The notes under the pieces: model-generated | What the model was told of the DNA's origin: nothing | The model's input: the letters and a program-made list of their open reading frames with translations, nothing else | The model's database searches: none | Origin: an uncultured Myxococcales bacterium | Lineage (GTDB): Bacteria; Myxococcota_A; UBA9042; DTJE01 | Assembly (NCBI GenBank): GCA_903936705.1 | Contig: CAIZWN010000015.1 | Span: forward strand, 1 to 64,000 | DNA length: 64,000 bases | Direction of reading: 5' to 3' | Shown: positions 50,586-60,025 of the stretch, piece after piece | Position numbering within the stretch: position 1 is the first letter of the stretch | How the letters are laid out: each line of letters begins with the position of its first letter | Translations under genes and position numbers: made by a program

Positions 50586-50774
50586 TGCACCCTCCTACAC
50601 CGCCCTTTCTGCGCGTGCCCGGTCAGCGACCTCGCGGCCCCAGCATCCCGACGCATTTGCACGTTTTGCCCCTGTTGTATAGCGGGATTTTGCCACCGAT
50701 CGTCGCGGGAATTCCGATGGTATGAGAAGGTCCAAGGTCTTGCTTTAAGTCTCATTGTGTAGAAGGAGGACCTG
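50586..50774. other. Intergenic between the peptide gene and malic enzyme
   Basis: About 190 bases of divergent spacing. A TATACA-like -10 for the minus strand lies at 50676-50681, and the malic enzyme ribosome binding site is at its right edge. No further feature is seen. Confidence 0.35.
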
Positions 50775-52448
50775 GTGACCACCCGTAGCAACCCCATGAA
50801 CGAGCGTCCGGAGACTTTGTTCCGGCCAGCCAGCCGCGGGATCGACCTGCTGCGTGATCCGCTGCTGAACAAGGGCACCAGCTTCACCGAGGACGAACGC
50901 GAGGCTTACGGACTTCATGGGCTGCTCCCCCCCCACGTGACCACGATCGATCAGCAGGTGGCCCGCGTGATGGAAACCTACCGCAAGTCCGGCGACATTC
51001 TGAACCGGTTCATCCAGCTGCGGGACCTGCAGGACCGGAACGAGACGTTGTTCTACCGGGTGGTCCTGGACCACATCGAGGAGATCATGCCGATCATCTA
51101 CACGCCGGTGGTCGGCAAGGCTTGCCAGGAGTACGGCAACATCTACCGAAGACCGCGGGGGATGTTCGTCTCGAAGAAACGGCGGGGCAGGATCCTGGAG
51201 ATCCTTCAGCGGTGGCCCCAGAAGGACGTCAGGGTCATCGTCGTGACGGACGGCGAGCGGATACTGGGACTGGGGGATCAGGGCGCCAACGGGATGGGGA
51301 TCCCGGTGGGAAAACTGGCCCTCTACACCGGGTGCGCTGGGATACGTCCCGAACACACGCTGCCGGTCACGCTGGACGTGGGCACGAACCGCGAGGAGTT
51401 CCTTAGCGACCCGCTGTACCTCGGGATCCGGGAACGCCGCATCACCGGAACCGAGTACGACGAGTTCGTGGACGAGTTCATCCAGGCGGTGACCGAGGTC
51501 TTCCCTAGGGCGCTGCTGCAGTTCGAGGACTTTGCAAACCACAACGCCTTCCGGCTGCTGGAGAGGTACCGGGACCAGATCTGCACGTTCAACGACGACA
51601 TACAGGGCACGGCTGGCGTGGCTCTGGCCGGGATCTACTCGTCGCTGAAAATCACCGGGCAGAAGCTGGTCGATCAGACAATCCTTTTCCACGGGTCGGG
51701 CGAGGCCGCCATAGGAATAGGGAACCTGTTTGTCAGCGCGATGATGGCGGAAGGAATGTCGAAGGCCGATGCGGCCGCCCGCTGCTGGTTCATGGACTCA
51801 AAAGCACTGGTCGAGAGCTCGCGGACCGACCTCGCGGACCACAAGAAGCCTTTCGCGCACATTCACGCACCGTTGACCGACCTGCTGTCGGCAGTCCAGG
51901 CAATCAAGCCGACGGCGCTGATCGGGGTGTCGGGGATGCCGAAGCAGTTCACGCGGGAGATCATCGAGGAGATGGCGAGGATCAACCAGCGGCCGGTGGT
52001 CTTTGCGCTGTCGAACCCGACATCGAAGGCCGAGTGCTCGGCGGAAGAGGCGTACTCCTGGTCTGAAGGAAGAGCGATCTTCGCCAGCGGCTCGCCGTTC
52101 CCGGCCTGCACCTACGAGGGCAGGACCTTCGTACCGGGACAGGCGAACAACGCCTATGTTTTCCCGGGCGTCGGACTGGGCGTGACAGTGTGCGGCGCCA
52201 CACGGGTGCCGGACGAGATGTTCTTCGAGTCGGCGCGGACGCTGGCCGATATGGCCACCCAGGCGGATCTGGCCCAGGGGTGCCTGTTTCCACCGCTGAC
52301 CAGGATCCGGGAAGTGTCGGCCCATATCGCCGCCGCCACCGCGGAAGTGGCCTACAGACTCGGCCTGGCGACCGAGCCAAGGCCGGACGACCTCGTTGCT
52401 CACATGACGGCAGCGCAATACCAGCCGGTGTACCGTCGCTACGTCTAG
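50775..52448 (+). CDS. NAD(P)-dependent malic enzyme
   Basis: 557 residues. GTG at 50775 with AAGGAGG upstream. All malic-enzyme landmarks are visible: GTSFTEDEREAYGLHGLLP, YTPVVGKACQEYG, VVTDGERILGLGDQG, the metal-binding FEDFANHNAF (EDxxN), and the NAD-domain FHGSGEAAIGIGNLF; GTAGVALAG; FALSNPTSKAECSAEEAY; PGVGLGVTV. Converts L-malate to pyruvate and CO2 with NAD(P)H formation in the cytoplasm. Length and the FPPLTRIREVSAHIA region place it with the large SfcA/MaeA group. Single-gene unit; an aminotransferase-like gene follows 140 bases downstream. Confidence 0.96.
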   Translation: MTTRSNPMNERPETLFRPASRGIDLLRDPLLNKGTSFTEDEREAYGLHGLLPPHVTTIDQQVARVMETYRKSGDILNRFIQLRDLQDRNETLFYRVVLDHIEEIMPIIYTPVVGKACQEYGNIYRRPRGMFVSKKRRGRILEILQRWPQKDVRVIVVTDGERILGLGDQGANGMGIPVGKLALYTGCAGIRPEHTLPVTLDVGTNREEFLSDPLYLGIRERRITGTEYDEFVDEFIQAVTEVFPRALLQFEDFANHNAFRLLERYRDQICTFNDDIQGTAGVALAGIYSSLKITGQKLVDQTILFHGSGEAAIGIGNLFVSAMMAEGMSKADAAARCWFMDSKALVESSRTDLADHKKPFAHIHAPLTDLLSAVQAIKPTALIGVSGMPKQFTREIIEEMARINQRPVVFALSNPTSKAECSAEEAYSWSEGRAIFASGSPFPACTYEGRTFVPGQANNAYVFPGVGLGVTVCGATRVPDEMFFESARTLADMATQADLAQGCLFPPLTRIREVSAHIAAATAEVAYRLGLATEPRPDDLVAHMTAAQYQPVYRRYV

Positions 52449-52587
52449 GATTCCTGATCCTCCACTGAACCAGACCCACGTTTCAAAGCCGAATTCTCGC
52501 CTCGGACCTGCCAACCCTGCGGATGCCGATTGCCGCCCGGAAGATGCATTGATAGGCTTGGCCGCCAGGAAGCGAGGGGGTCCGGAC

Positions 52588-53793
52588 ATGGATGTTGACG
52601 TGTCGCTGGTGCGGGGCCTGTTCACGCTGGATCCCTCCTGGGATTTCCTTAACCACGGTTCGTTCGGGGCTTGCCCGCGATCGATTCAGCAAGCGCAGGT
52701 GGCGCTGCGGGAAAAAATGGAGCGCCAGCCGGTGCGGTTCCTGGACAACGACTACGAGGCAATGCTGGACACGGCAAGAATAGCCCTCTCGACGTTCGTG
52801 GGTGCCGACCCCGAAGGGCTGGCCTTTGTCCCCAATGCGACTGTCGGAGTAAACACGGTACTACGGTCGCTGGACCTCCGGCCGGGCGAAGCCTTGCTGG
52901 TGACCAACCACGCCTACAACGCGTGCCGCAATGCTTTGGACCAGGTTGCGCGGGCGGCAGGAGCAAGGGTCGTGGTGGCCGCGGTACCCTTCCCTCTGGT
53001 CGATCCCCAGGAGGCAGTTGACGCCATTCTCGGTGCGATGGTTCCAGGGACGCGCCTGGCGCTGGTCGACCACGTTACCAGCCCAACAGGACTGGTGCTG
53101 CCCATCGATGCGATCGTGGCCGAACTGCAAGGGCGCAAAGTCGATGTGCTGGTGGATGGTGCCCACGCCCCTGGGATGGTGCCGCTGGACCTGGTCGGGT
53201 TGGGGGCAGCGTACTACACGGGCAACTGTCACAAGTGGCTGTGCGCACCGAAGGGCGTGGGGTTCCTGTGGGTGCGGGAGGACCGTCGAAAGGCCGTGCG
53301 GCCGCTGGTGATCAGCCACGGGGCGAACTCGACGCGAACCGATCGGTCGCGGTTCCGACTGGAGTTCGACTGGACGGGCACGGGCGATCCGACGGCGTCT
53401 TTGTGCGTTCCAGATGCAATCAAGTGCATGGGTGCAATGCTGGAGGGCGGCTGGCCGGCGGTGATGCGGCGAAACCAGGTCCTGGCGCTGAAGGCGAGAG
53501 ACATCCTGTGCGAGGCGCTCGGAGTACCGCCGCCCTGCCCGGACTCAATGATCGGATCCCTGGCCGCAGTACCGCTTCCCGATCGGCCGAAAGGTGCCGC
53601 GCCGGTAGGTCCGCATGCGCTGGACCCCATGCAGGCGGCGCTGGAGGAACAAGAACGCATCGAGGTCCCGATTATCCCATGGCCGCGAGCGCCCAAGCGC
53701 CTGGTCCGGGTGTCGGCGCAGATCTACAACGACGAGGGGCAGTACCGGCGACTGGGGGAAAGACTGCGGACGTACCTGGACCAGGGAGTGTAG
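52588..53793 (+). CDS. Class V aminotransferase / isopenicillin N epimerase-like PLP enzyme
   Basis: 401 residues. ATG at 52588, with GAGGGGG upstream. N-terminal DFLNHGSFGACPRSIQ and REKMERQPVRFLDNDYE are characteristic of the CefD (isopenicillin N epimerase-like) branch. PLP pocket: FVPNATVGVNTVLRS, HVTSPTGLVLPIDAI, VLVDGAHAPGMVPLDL and Schiff-base Lys in GNCHKWLCAPKGVGFLW. Real substrates of environmental members are unknown; cysteine desulfurase or racemase chemistry is possible. Cytoplasmic. Separate gene; the 12-base palindrome GACCGGCCGGTC at 53847-53858 lies in the following short gap. Confidence 0.93.
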   Translation: MDVDVSLVRGLFTLDPSWDFLNHGSFGACPRSIQQAQVALREKMERQPVRFLDNDYEAMLDTARIALSTFVGADPEGLAFVPNATVGVNTVLRSLDLRPGEALLVTNHAYNACRNALDQVARAAGARVVVAAVPFPLVDPQEAVDAILGAMVPGTRLALVDHVTSPTGLVLPIDAIVAELQGRKVDVLVDGAHAPGMVPLDLVGLGAAYYTGNCHKWLCAPKGVGFLWVREDRRKAVRPLVISHGANSTRTDRSRFRLEFDWTGTGDPTASLCVPDAIKCMGAMLEGGWPAVMRRNQVLALKARDILCEALGVPPPCPDSMIGSLAAVPLPDRPKGAAPVGPHALDPMQAALEEQERIEVPIIPWPRAPKRLVRVSAQIYNDEGQYRRLGERLRTYLDQGV

Positions 53794-53862
53794 GTCCGGG
53801 ACGATGGCAGAAACCTGCCTACCGAAAGGCTCGGCCCGCGATTCCGGACCGGCCGGTCATTG

Positions 53863-54513
53863 TCATGGCATCCGACGGCGGCGACGAATAGCCCACCGCA
53901 CTAAAAACACGACAGCCACTGCGCCCACCAGCAGCCACCCTCCGAATCCCCAGGCACTTGCCAGGTACTCCAGACGTTCCAGGTTTGCACCCAGCAGCAT
54001 GGCGGCGATCAGCAGCAGCCCGTTCCAGAGAATTGCCGAGAGCGTGGCGAACAGCATAACTCTGGCAAAGCGCATGCCGCCCATGCCCGCTGCAACAAAA
54101 AGGAACGCCCTTATGCCCGGCAGGAACCGGTTGAAAACGATGGCAGCTTCCCCCAGGCGGGCGAATGCATGAGAAGCCCTGTCGCAGCCGTCAAGGATCC
54201 TGATTGCCATCGAGGAACGGGCCAGTCTGCTGCCCAGTCCCTCGTCCATCGAATCCCTGCTGCGCCAGCGGGCCAGCAACACTCCCAGCCTGAAATCGAT
54301 CGCGGCCCCGGCCATGCTGCCGACAAGGATGGCCAGGAAAGCGCCAGGCAGGGAAAGACCTGATTCTTGCACCAGGACAATCCCGGCCAGGGTAATGACG
54401 TCGCCCGGAAAGGGCGGGAATACATATTCAATCAGCGATGCGCAGGCCAACACCAGCAGTGTCACGCCAGGGTTCTGGCCAGCCATCAGGGCTACCGTCT
54501 CGATCAGGGTCAC
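53863..54513 (-). CDS. DedA-family membrane protein
   Basis: 216 residues from GTG 54513, with GGGGG upstream; a longer frame to 54663 overlaps the divergent gene's start and is unlikely. DedA/SNARE-assoc motifs: LIEYVFPPFPGDVITLAGIV, GSMAGAAIDFRLGVLLA, FNRFLPGIRAFLFVAAGMGG and MLFATLSAILWNGLLL, with four to five membrane segments. DedA proteins act as undecaprenyl-phosphate or phospholipid scramblases or transporters in the inner membrane. The gene diverges from the lytic transglycosylase gene with only 117 bases between starts, so their promoters share one region. Confidence 0.94.
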   Translation of the reverse strand: MTLIETVALMAGQNPGVTLLVLACASLIEYVFPPFPGDVITLAGIVLVQESGLSLPGAFLAILVGSMAGAAIDFRLGVLLARWRSRDSMDEGLGSRLARSSMAIRILDGCDRASHAFARLGEAAIVFNRFLPGIRAFLFVAAGMGGMRFARVMLFATLSAILWNGLLLIAAMLLGANLERLEYLASAWGFGGWLLVGAVAVVFLVRWAIRRRRRMP

Positions 54514-54630
54514 GCTTACCCCCGGATTTGATTCAATTCCCAGGACTGCATATACTACCACCCCCGCCGGGCGCCTGCCGATCGGCGTGAGGATGACCGA
54601 CTTCTTCCCATCGGGCCGGGAGAAAGCCGT

Positions 54631-56898
54631 TTGCGAAGTCCGGTTACACACGAAGGATCCCAATGGTTCCTTGCCGCCATCACATTGCTGATGGTTGCGG
54701 CCCCCTGTGCCGTACTGGCTGCCCCGTGCGACGCGATCGACCCGACACCGCTGTACCGCGCCAATCTGGAGTTCGCAAAGGCCCGCTCTGCCTTCCAGTC
54801 GGGCCGCATAGACGAGTCGCTGGCCCTGCTGGAATTGTGGCGGGATTCTACGGGCGGCCGTCGCGGTGATGTCACAGACTGGTTGGCTGGACGGTGGCTT
54901 TCGGAGGCCGGTCGCCTTGACGAAGCCATCGATCGCCTTTCGGCCGTTTCAGGTTCGCCTCTTGATGACGACGCGCGGTTTCGCGAAGGACGCCTGTACC
55001 TGGATGCCGGAAATCTGGCACAGGCGCGGGATGCCTTCGCAAGGATATCTCCCGCTTCCAGACACTGGGCCCGGGCGCGACTGGCCCTGTCCGAAGCGCT
55101 GGTTCGCGAGGGCCGTTCGGGTGCCGCCCACGTCGTACTTGCCGACCTGCTGCGGGATGACCTGCCTGCCGATCAACGAAACGATGCCGTCCTTGCGATG
55201 ATACGCGCCTTGGCCGCGGCAGGTGATGTCGATGGTGCGATGCGGCTGTCACGATCCGCCTGGTTGAAAGCGTCTGCCAGCTATCTTCCGGACATGACGC
55301 GCCAACGCACCCAACTGGGTTCGTCACCTTCAATCCTCGACGGGCACCTTCGAACCCTGCTGAAGGGCGACTCGCGAGATGTTCTTCGTCTGGCCGGATG
55401 GACCAGGACGCACCGGAAGGCTGCGGATGCGCTGGACCCTGGGCTGCACGACCTGTGCCAGGGAATGGTTCTTCAGGCGGATCCCCGGAATCGCGACGCC
55501 ACACTGGCCGCGCTCGAACGCGCTGGAACACTCGCCGTGGACGTCACCCTCGGGGCCGTGGCGGTCTACGAGTCTGGAGATACCCTGGTAAATACCGGCG
55601 ACGATCAAGGCGCCGGCATGCGGTTCATGGCAACCCTACAGCGCGACCCCGGAGGTCCGATGGCTGCCGATGCGGCGATCTCGGCAGCCAGGTGCGCGGC
55701 CCGTACAGGTCAGCCAGGGAAGGCCGTGGCAGTTCTGGACCAGTTGGGCGCAATCGATCCACCAACAGTGTCCGAGGCTGCTCTTCAGTGGGAAATCGCC
55801 CTGGCGTGGATGCTGGCAGGAAATACGGCCGAGGCGCTGATTGCACTGGATGCAGCGGCCCGGCGCCTTGGGCGCGGGACTGGACTTCCCTACGGGGCGG
55901 CCGAGAAGGTCATGTATTTCCGTGGGATCCTCCTGCAGTCGTCAGGACACGCCGTCGAAGGGTTGGCTGATCTGCGGCGTGTCGCCAGAAACGATCCGCA
56001 CACCTGGTACGGGATGCTTGCCAGGTCGCGCCTTGCGGAACTGGGCGAAGTGACTCGGACTCCTCCGTACAGGGATCCTTCCTGTGCCACCGCACAGGGG
56101 CCGGCTTGGCTGTGGCGCCTGGGCTACAGGGACGAGGCCCGGGCCGAAATGTCCGCTCGTGCGGCAGCCGGGATTCTGGACGAGGCTTCGTCACGAATCC
56201 TGGCGCTGCTGCTGGCGGATCCGTCCACCGGCGAGGGACGGGCGCGCTCGCGGGACTACCTCAGAGGTCCGCGTGGTGAAGGTGACGAGTCGCTTGTAGA
56301 CGCAGCGTATCCACGCCAGTTCCTTGACGAGGTGATGGCGGCCGTGGCGGAAACCGACATGGACCCGGCCCTGGTCTTCGGGGTGATCAGGGTCGAAAGC
56401 GGCTTTCACCCGAAAGCGCGCTCGCCCAAGGGTGCCATTGGCCTGATGCAGGTGATGCCATCGACTGCTCAGCGCGTCGCGACCCTTGTGCTGCGCGACC
56501 GGCATCTTGCCGGCGGGCTGTGGCGCCCCTCGAACAACGTTCGCCTGGGCACCACCTACCTCAACGAGCTTTCCAGGCACTTTCGCGGTCATCTGCCACT
56601 GATCCTTGCCGGTTACCATGCCGGTCCCGCGGCCGCACGCAGATTCCTGAAGACCCTTGGACACCTTTCGACCGACCTGTTCGTCGAGGCGTTGCCCTAC
56701 CAGGCGACGTCCGCCTACGTGAAGCGGGTCGTGTCTTATGCCACCGGATACCGGGCGCTTCTGGACGACGGAACGCGCGGGCCGGTCACGCTTGAACCGC
56801 ACCCTCCGACCTCCCTGGGACCTTTCATGGAGCCGCATCGGCCCGAGCCTCGCGCCTGCGATTTCGGCAGTTCTCGATCGCCAATCACGATGCGGTAG
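54631..56898 (+). CDS. slt: Soluble lytic murein transglycosylase (Slt family)
   Basis: 755 residues from TTG 54631 with GGGAG eight bases upstream. Signal peptide (WFLAAITLLMVAAPCAVLAA). The superhelical region (about 35-540) has TPR-like helical repeats. SLT catalytic domain (about 560-740): catalytic Glu589 in FGVIRVESGFHPKARSPKG, AIGLMQVMPSTAQ, NNVRLGTTYLNEL, ILAGYHAGPAAARRFLKTL and SAYVKRVVSYATGYRAL. The enzyme cleaves the glycan bond of peptidoglycan to form 1,6-anhydro-MurNAc, in the periplasm. Length and domain order match bacterial Slt70-type proteins with an added N-terminal repeat region. Confidence 0.95.
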   Translation: MRSPVTHEGSQWFLAAITLLMVAAPCAVLAAPCDAIDPTPLYRANLEFAKARSAFQSGRIDESLALLELWRDSTGGRRGDVTDWLAGRWLSEAGRLDEAIDRLSAVSGSPLDDDARFREGRLYLDAGNLAQARDAFARISPASRHWARARLALSEALVREGRSGAAHVVLADLLRDDLPADQRNDAVLAMIRALAAAGDVDGAMRLSRSAWLKASASYLPDMTRQRTQLGSSPSILDGHLRTLLKGDSRDVLRLAGWTRTHRKAADALDPGLHDLCQGMVLQADPRNRDATLAALERAGTLAVDVTLGAVAVYESGDTLVNTGDDQGAGMRFMATLQRDPGGPMAADAAISAARCAARTGQPGKAVAVLDQLGAIDPPTVSEAALQWEIALAWMLAGNTAEALIALDAAARRLGRGTGLPYGAAEKVMYFRGILLQSSGHAVEGLADLRRVARNDPHTWYGMLARSRLAELGEVTRTPPYRDPSCATAQGPAWLWRLGYRDEARAEMSARAAAGILDEASSRILALLLADPSTGEGRARSRDYLRGPRGEGDESLVDAAYPRQFLDEVMAAVAETDMDPALVFGVIRVESGFHPKARSPKGAIGLMQVMPSTAQRVATLVLRDRHLAGGLWRPSNNVRLGTTYLNELSRHFRGHLPLILAGYHAGPAAARRFLKTLGHLSTDLFVEALPYQATSAYVKRVVSYATGYRALLDDGTRGPVTLEPHPPTSLGPFMEPHRPEPRACDFGSSRSPITMR

Positions 56899-56941
56899 GG
56901 CCGTTTGATTACCGGAGGCAACGCGACGATTTCGTCGAACC

Positions 56942-57232
56942 ATGGAAAACAAGCAACCCAGGAACCCGCTGCACGGAATCACCCTTGAAATGATGCTGAC
57001 CAGACTGGTCGATCACCACGGCTGGGAACGGCTGGCCGGGTTCATAAAGATCCGATGCTTCCAGGTTGACCCCAGCATCAAATCCAGCCTGGGTTTTCTG
57101 CGAAAAACCCCCTGGGCCCGCGAAAAGGTGACCGAGTTCTATCTGAAGTATCAGGGCAATCCCTGGAACAAGGCCGGTTATCAGGCCGACACACCCATCG
57201 AAGCCTCTGCAATCGACGTCAAGCCGGGCTGA
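56942..57232 (+). CDS. DUF2132 (VF530-type) small DNA-binding-like protein
   Basis: 96 residues. Strong family signature: [60 protein letters not shown]. Proteins of this family are short, helical and often encoded singly; the structure of a Vibrio homologue suggests DNA binding, but the function is unknown. GGAGG lies about 26 bases upstream of the start, too far to be a good ribosome binding site; the ATG at 56942 is chosen from conservation. Follows the transglycosylase gene by 43 bases and may be co-transcribed with it. Confidence 0.92.
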   Translation: MENKQPRNPLHGITLEMMLTRLVDHHGWERLAGFIKIRCFQVDPSIKSSLGFLRKTPWAREKVTEFYLKYQGNPWNKAGYQADTPIEASAIDVKPG

Positions 57233-57290
57233 ACCGGCACCTTGGATCGTGTTGGGCCTTTCCGACAACGCCCCAATCAGTACGCGCCAC

Positions 57291-57833
57291 CTATCGCCCG
57301 GGCAAAGACTTCAACACTTCTGCGATGACGGCAGCACACTCGACATCCCTCGCGGCAATGGGCTCCAGCACTCGACGAGCCTCGCCAGGGACACCGGCCA
57401 TCAGCCACGCCAGGGCAGCATTTCGGTAGGCCGACGAACGATCGGCCGCCAGCGTCGAAGCGTGCGGGCCGGCGGCAATCGGCAGCAGGGTCGCGGCCGA
57501 AATGAATCCGCGGGCCGATTCCTCGTAGTTTTCGTTATCGTAGGCACCCTTCGCGGCCTCGAATCGCAGCGCGAACCCGTCGTATTCTGCGGGACACGGA
57601 TCCGAACCGGCTGGCCGAATGATCGTGTATAACCCGTATGGTGCCGGTCTCTGCGAGATCGTTTCCACGGCCACTCCTTTCCCGCGCACCTCAGGCGCCG
57701 ATGCACACGCCGCGAAGCCCGCCGACAGGACCAGTCCTGCAGCCAGCCGTCGTACCCATCCGGGAGTCCGGTTGTTGGATCCCGGCTTCCAGCACCATCG
57801 ACGGCCCTCGGCGAACCCTTCGCTCCGCCTCAT
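57291..57833 (-). CDS. Lipoprotein, candidate immunity protein of the metallopeptidase
   Basis: 180 residues. ATG at 57833 overlaps the stop of the upstream metallopeptidase gene (ATGA), indicating coupled translation. Long basic n-region, then VRRLAAGLVLSAGFAACAS with a lipobox. The mature part is helical with TPR-like character (FEAAKGAYDNENYEESARGF, SAYRNAALAWLMAGVPGEAR) and several Ala-rich helices. I recognise no named family. An overlapping periplasmic lipoprotein beside a peptidoglycan-binding metallopeptidase is typical of effector-immunity pairs; this is inference. Confidence 0.78.
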   Translation of the reverse strand: MRRSEGFAEGRRWCWKPGSNNRTPGWVRRLAAGLVLSAGFAACASAPEVRGKGVAVETISQRPAPYGLYTIIRPAGSDPCPAEYDGFALRFEAAKGAYDNENYEESARGFISAATLLPIAAGPHASTLAADRSSAYRNAALAWLMAGVPGEARRVLEPIAARDVECAAVIAEVLKSLPGR

Positions 57834-59911
57834 TTCAGGTGTTCTCCCTTGTCGAACCAGGCCTTCAGCTTGGGCGCCGCGGTCTGCATGTAGTCGGGGT
57901 CAGCCCGGTACAGCGAGAACGCCTCGGCATAGTATTCGGCCGTGTCCGTCTTTGCATATTCGGTAAGTTCCTTGATGTTCTCGGTCGTCACGAAATCCTT
58001 GAAGCGCTTCAGTCGCTTTGTCGAGGTTCCGTCCTCGGTCGCCTTGACCGCGCCCTTGGCTGTCTTGTCGACAGCCTTCGCATCGTCCCAGTCCTTCAGC
58101 GCCGCAGCCCGCTTCTTGGATTGCGCAAAAAGCGCGTCCTGCTTGGACGACAGATCCTTCAGGTCGGTCAGCGCAGGATGAGCCGCCGACTTCGCCGCCA
58201 GTGCCGCCTTCTGCGTATCCCGGTCCTGGATGGCCTTGGTCGCAGCAGCCTCGGCCGCGGCATTGTCATCCGAGGTCTTAGTTCTGGAGTAGTCGCCCGT
58301 CCTGCCCGATGCTGGCGACATGGAGTTCACGTAGGGGGCCGCCTCCTGGGCAACCTTGCCCTTGTAGCCGTTGACTGTCGGTACCACGGCGTTCAGCGCG
58401 GTGTTCACGTCGTTGCGCGCCCCTTCGGCCGCGGTGTTTTCCGTGTTGTAGACCGCCACCTTCCGGTTCACATCGGCGGCCGCCTCGTACTCGGCAGCTC
58501 GGGCCTTGTACCTTTCAGCCGACTCGACCGCATGCCCCACCTCGTGGAGGATCAACTGGAACGATATCGGCGCCGCGTCCCCCTTGCCTCCGATGAAGTT
58601 GACCAGGTCGTGTGCAAAGGCCGAATCCGCCAGGCTGATGACCGCCTCGCTGGTTGCGGTCTTGCCGTCTGCAGACAATTGGTTGCTGTTCGAATACAGC
58701 CCGGCCGCAGGCTTGCCCTTTTCCACAATGGCCGTCACGCGCTTTAACACGATGCCGTTCAATGCCGCCGCCTCGCCCGAGGACAGCCGCTGGAACGCCG
58801 CGTTGACCTTGTTCAGATCATCCACCGAAAATGGCTTGTCGCCAGCCACGATGTCCTTCAGGTGCCAGGTGTTCTTCATGGCCGTGATGGCCACTGCCGG
58901 GTCGGAGTAGGTCGCGGCAACCACTGCGGGCCCGCCCCCCAGGAAGGACGCGGTGGCATTTCCCGCACCGTCAATGCGCAACTGCACACGCCCCTGGACA
59001 CCAACCGTACTGCCCTTCGGCGGGAATCCAACCTGGACGACCAGGTCCACTTCGCTGCCCCACCGGGCCCGCATTCCCAACTGGGCGATCACCCAATACA
59101 GGTGAACCTCGAGGTCGCTGTTCGTGGTGATGGTTCCAGTAACGGCATCCTCGACCTTTATGGTCGGACCCAGGTCTGGCGGGTTGGCCTTCTGGTGGGT
59201 ATTGATGTCCCCGATCGGAACATCACGCTTGGTGCCGACCGGAGGGGCCGCGATCGGATAGGCCGTGTTGTCGTACTGCATCGTGCCACCGGGACCGCCC
59301 GAACCTCCGCTGGTTCCACCGCCCGCCGTCGTGCCTACCTGTGGTGGCCCGTCAAGCGACGCCCAGGACTTCGGCCCGATGACCGCGTCAGCCGAAAGTG
59401 CGTGAGACTTCTGGAAGTCCAGGCACGCCTTGCGGGTCAATGGCCCGAAGATGCCGTCGGTCGCGAGATCCGGGTCCGATCCGTGGGCATTCAGCCGATC
59501 CTGGGCGTAGACGACCTCCTTGCCAGTCGAACCAAAGCGCACCATCCGGCGCGACTCGGGCGGAATCGTGGACACGCCGCCAGGGTCGGTCATCGCAACG
59601 CCGCCAGAATCCAGGGCAGCGGCAGGACCAGGGCCGAACGCGTCGCTCTTTTCTGCAACGCCCAGCCCCTCCGGTTCACCCGGAGTGGCCTCGATTGCAG
59701 GCGTTGCAGCCTTGGCCGGCTCGCTGCCGATACCGGACGGATCCGCCCCACCACTGCCGTCCGGGCTCAGCAGGGCACGCCCCTCCTCGTAACCCAGACC
59801 CTTCAACCGCTGACGCATTCCGGCCTGCGGTGCGGCCGGCTCGGCTTCCTGGTCCGATTGGTCCGTCTTCTCGTACGGGTTCTTGCGCTCGGGCTCGAAG
59901 ACGGGAGACAT
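57830..59911 (-). CDS. Effector-like metallopeptidase with peptidoglycan-binding domain
   Basis: 693 residues. The start at 59911 has GGAGG upstream. The N-terminal motif RLKGLGYEEGRALLSP resembles a short leader found in extracellular-contractile-injection-associated proteins. A low-complexity Ala/Gly/Pro stretch follows, then a PG_binding_1 domain (about 126-187: GKEVVYAQDRLNAHG, DGIFGPLTRKACLDFQ). After beta-rich sequence comes the zinc motif H456-E457-VGH460 in LILHEVGHAVES. The C-terminal helical, Lys/Ala-rich region ends with YYAEAFSLYRADPDYM, whose Glu may be the third zinc ligand. There is no signal peptide, so export by an injection system or type VI-like machine is inferred. Downstream lipoprotein overlaps by four bases. 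Confidence 0.8.
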   Translation of the reverse strand: MSPVFEPERKNPYEKTDQSDQEAEPAAPQAGMRQRLKGLGYEEGRALLSPDGSGGADPSGIGSEPAKAATPAIEATPGEPEGLGVAEKSDAFGPGPAAALDSGGVAMTDPGGVSTIPPESRRMVRFGSTGKEVVYAQDRLNAHGSDPDLATDGIFGPLTRKACLDFQKSHALSADAVIGPKSWASLDGPPQVGTTAGGGTSGGSGGPGGTMQYDNTAYPIAAPPVGTKRDVPIGDINTHQKANPPDLGPTIKVEDAVTGTITTNSDLEVHLYWVIAQLGMRARWGSEVDLVVQVGFPPKGSTVGVQGRVQLRIDGAGNATASFLGGGPAVVAATYSDPAVAITAMKNTWHLKDIVAGDKPFSVDDLNKVNAAFQRLSSGEAAALNGIVLKRVTAIVEKGKPAAGLYSNSNQLSADGKTATSEAVISLADSAFAHDLVNFIGGKGDAAPISFQLILHEVGHAVESAERYKARAAEYEAAADVNRKVAVYNTENTAAEGARNDVNTALNAVVPTVNGYKGKVAQEAAPYVNSMSPASGRTGDYSRTKTSDDNAAAEAAATKAIQDRDTQKAALAAKSAAHPALTDLKDLSSKQDALFAQSKKRAAALKDWDDAKAVDKTAKGAVKATEDGTSTKRLKRFKDFVTTENIKELTEYAKTDTAEYYAEAFSLYRADPDYMQTAAPKLKAWFDKGEHLK

Positions 59912-60025
59912 CGTTTCGACCTCCACGACAGGCCGCAATTTGCACTGATGACTGAACGACTTTTTTCAGGCTACGGGATTCTGTTTTTTCAGTCAAACAC
60001 CCGGAGCCCAGCCGCTTGTGCACCG

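Noticed and set aside
49398-50762. Plus-strand frame opposite the second radical SAM gene
   Set aside because: It is antisense to the CxxxCxxC motif region and lacks any family pattern.
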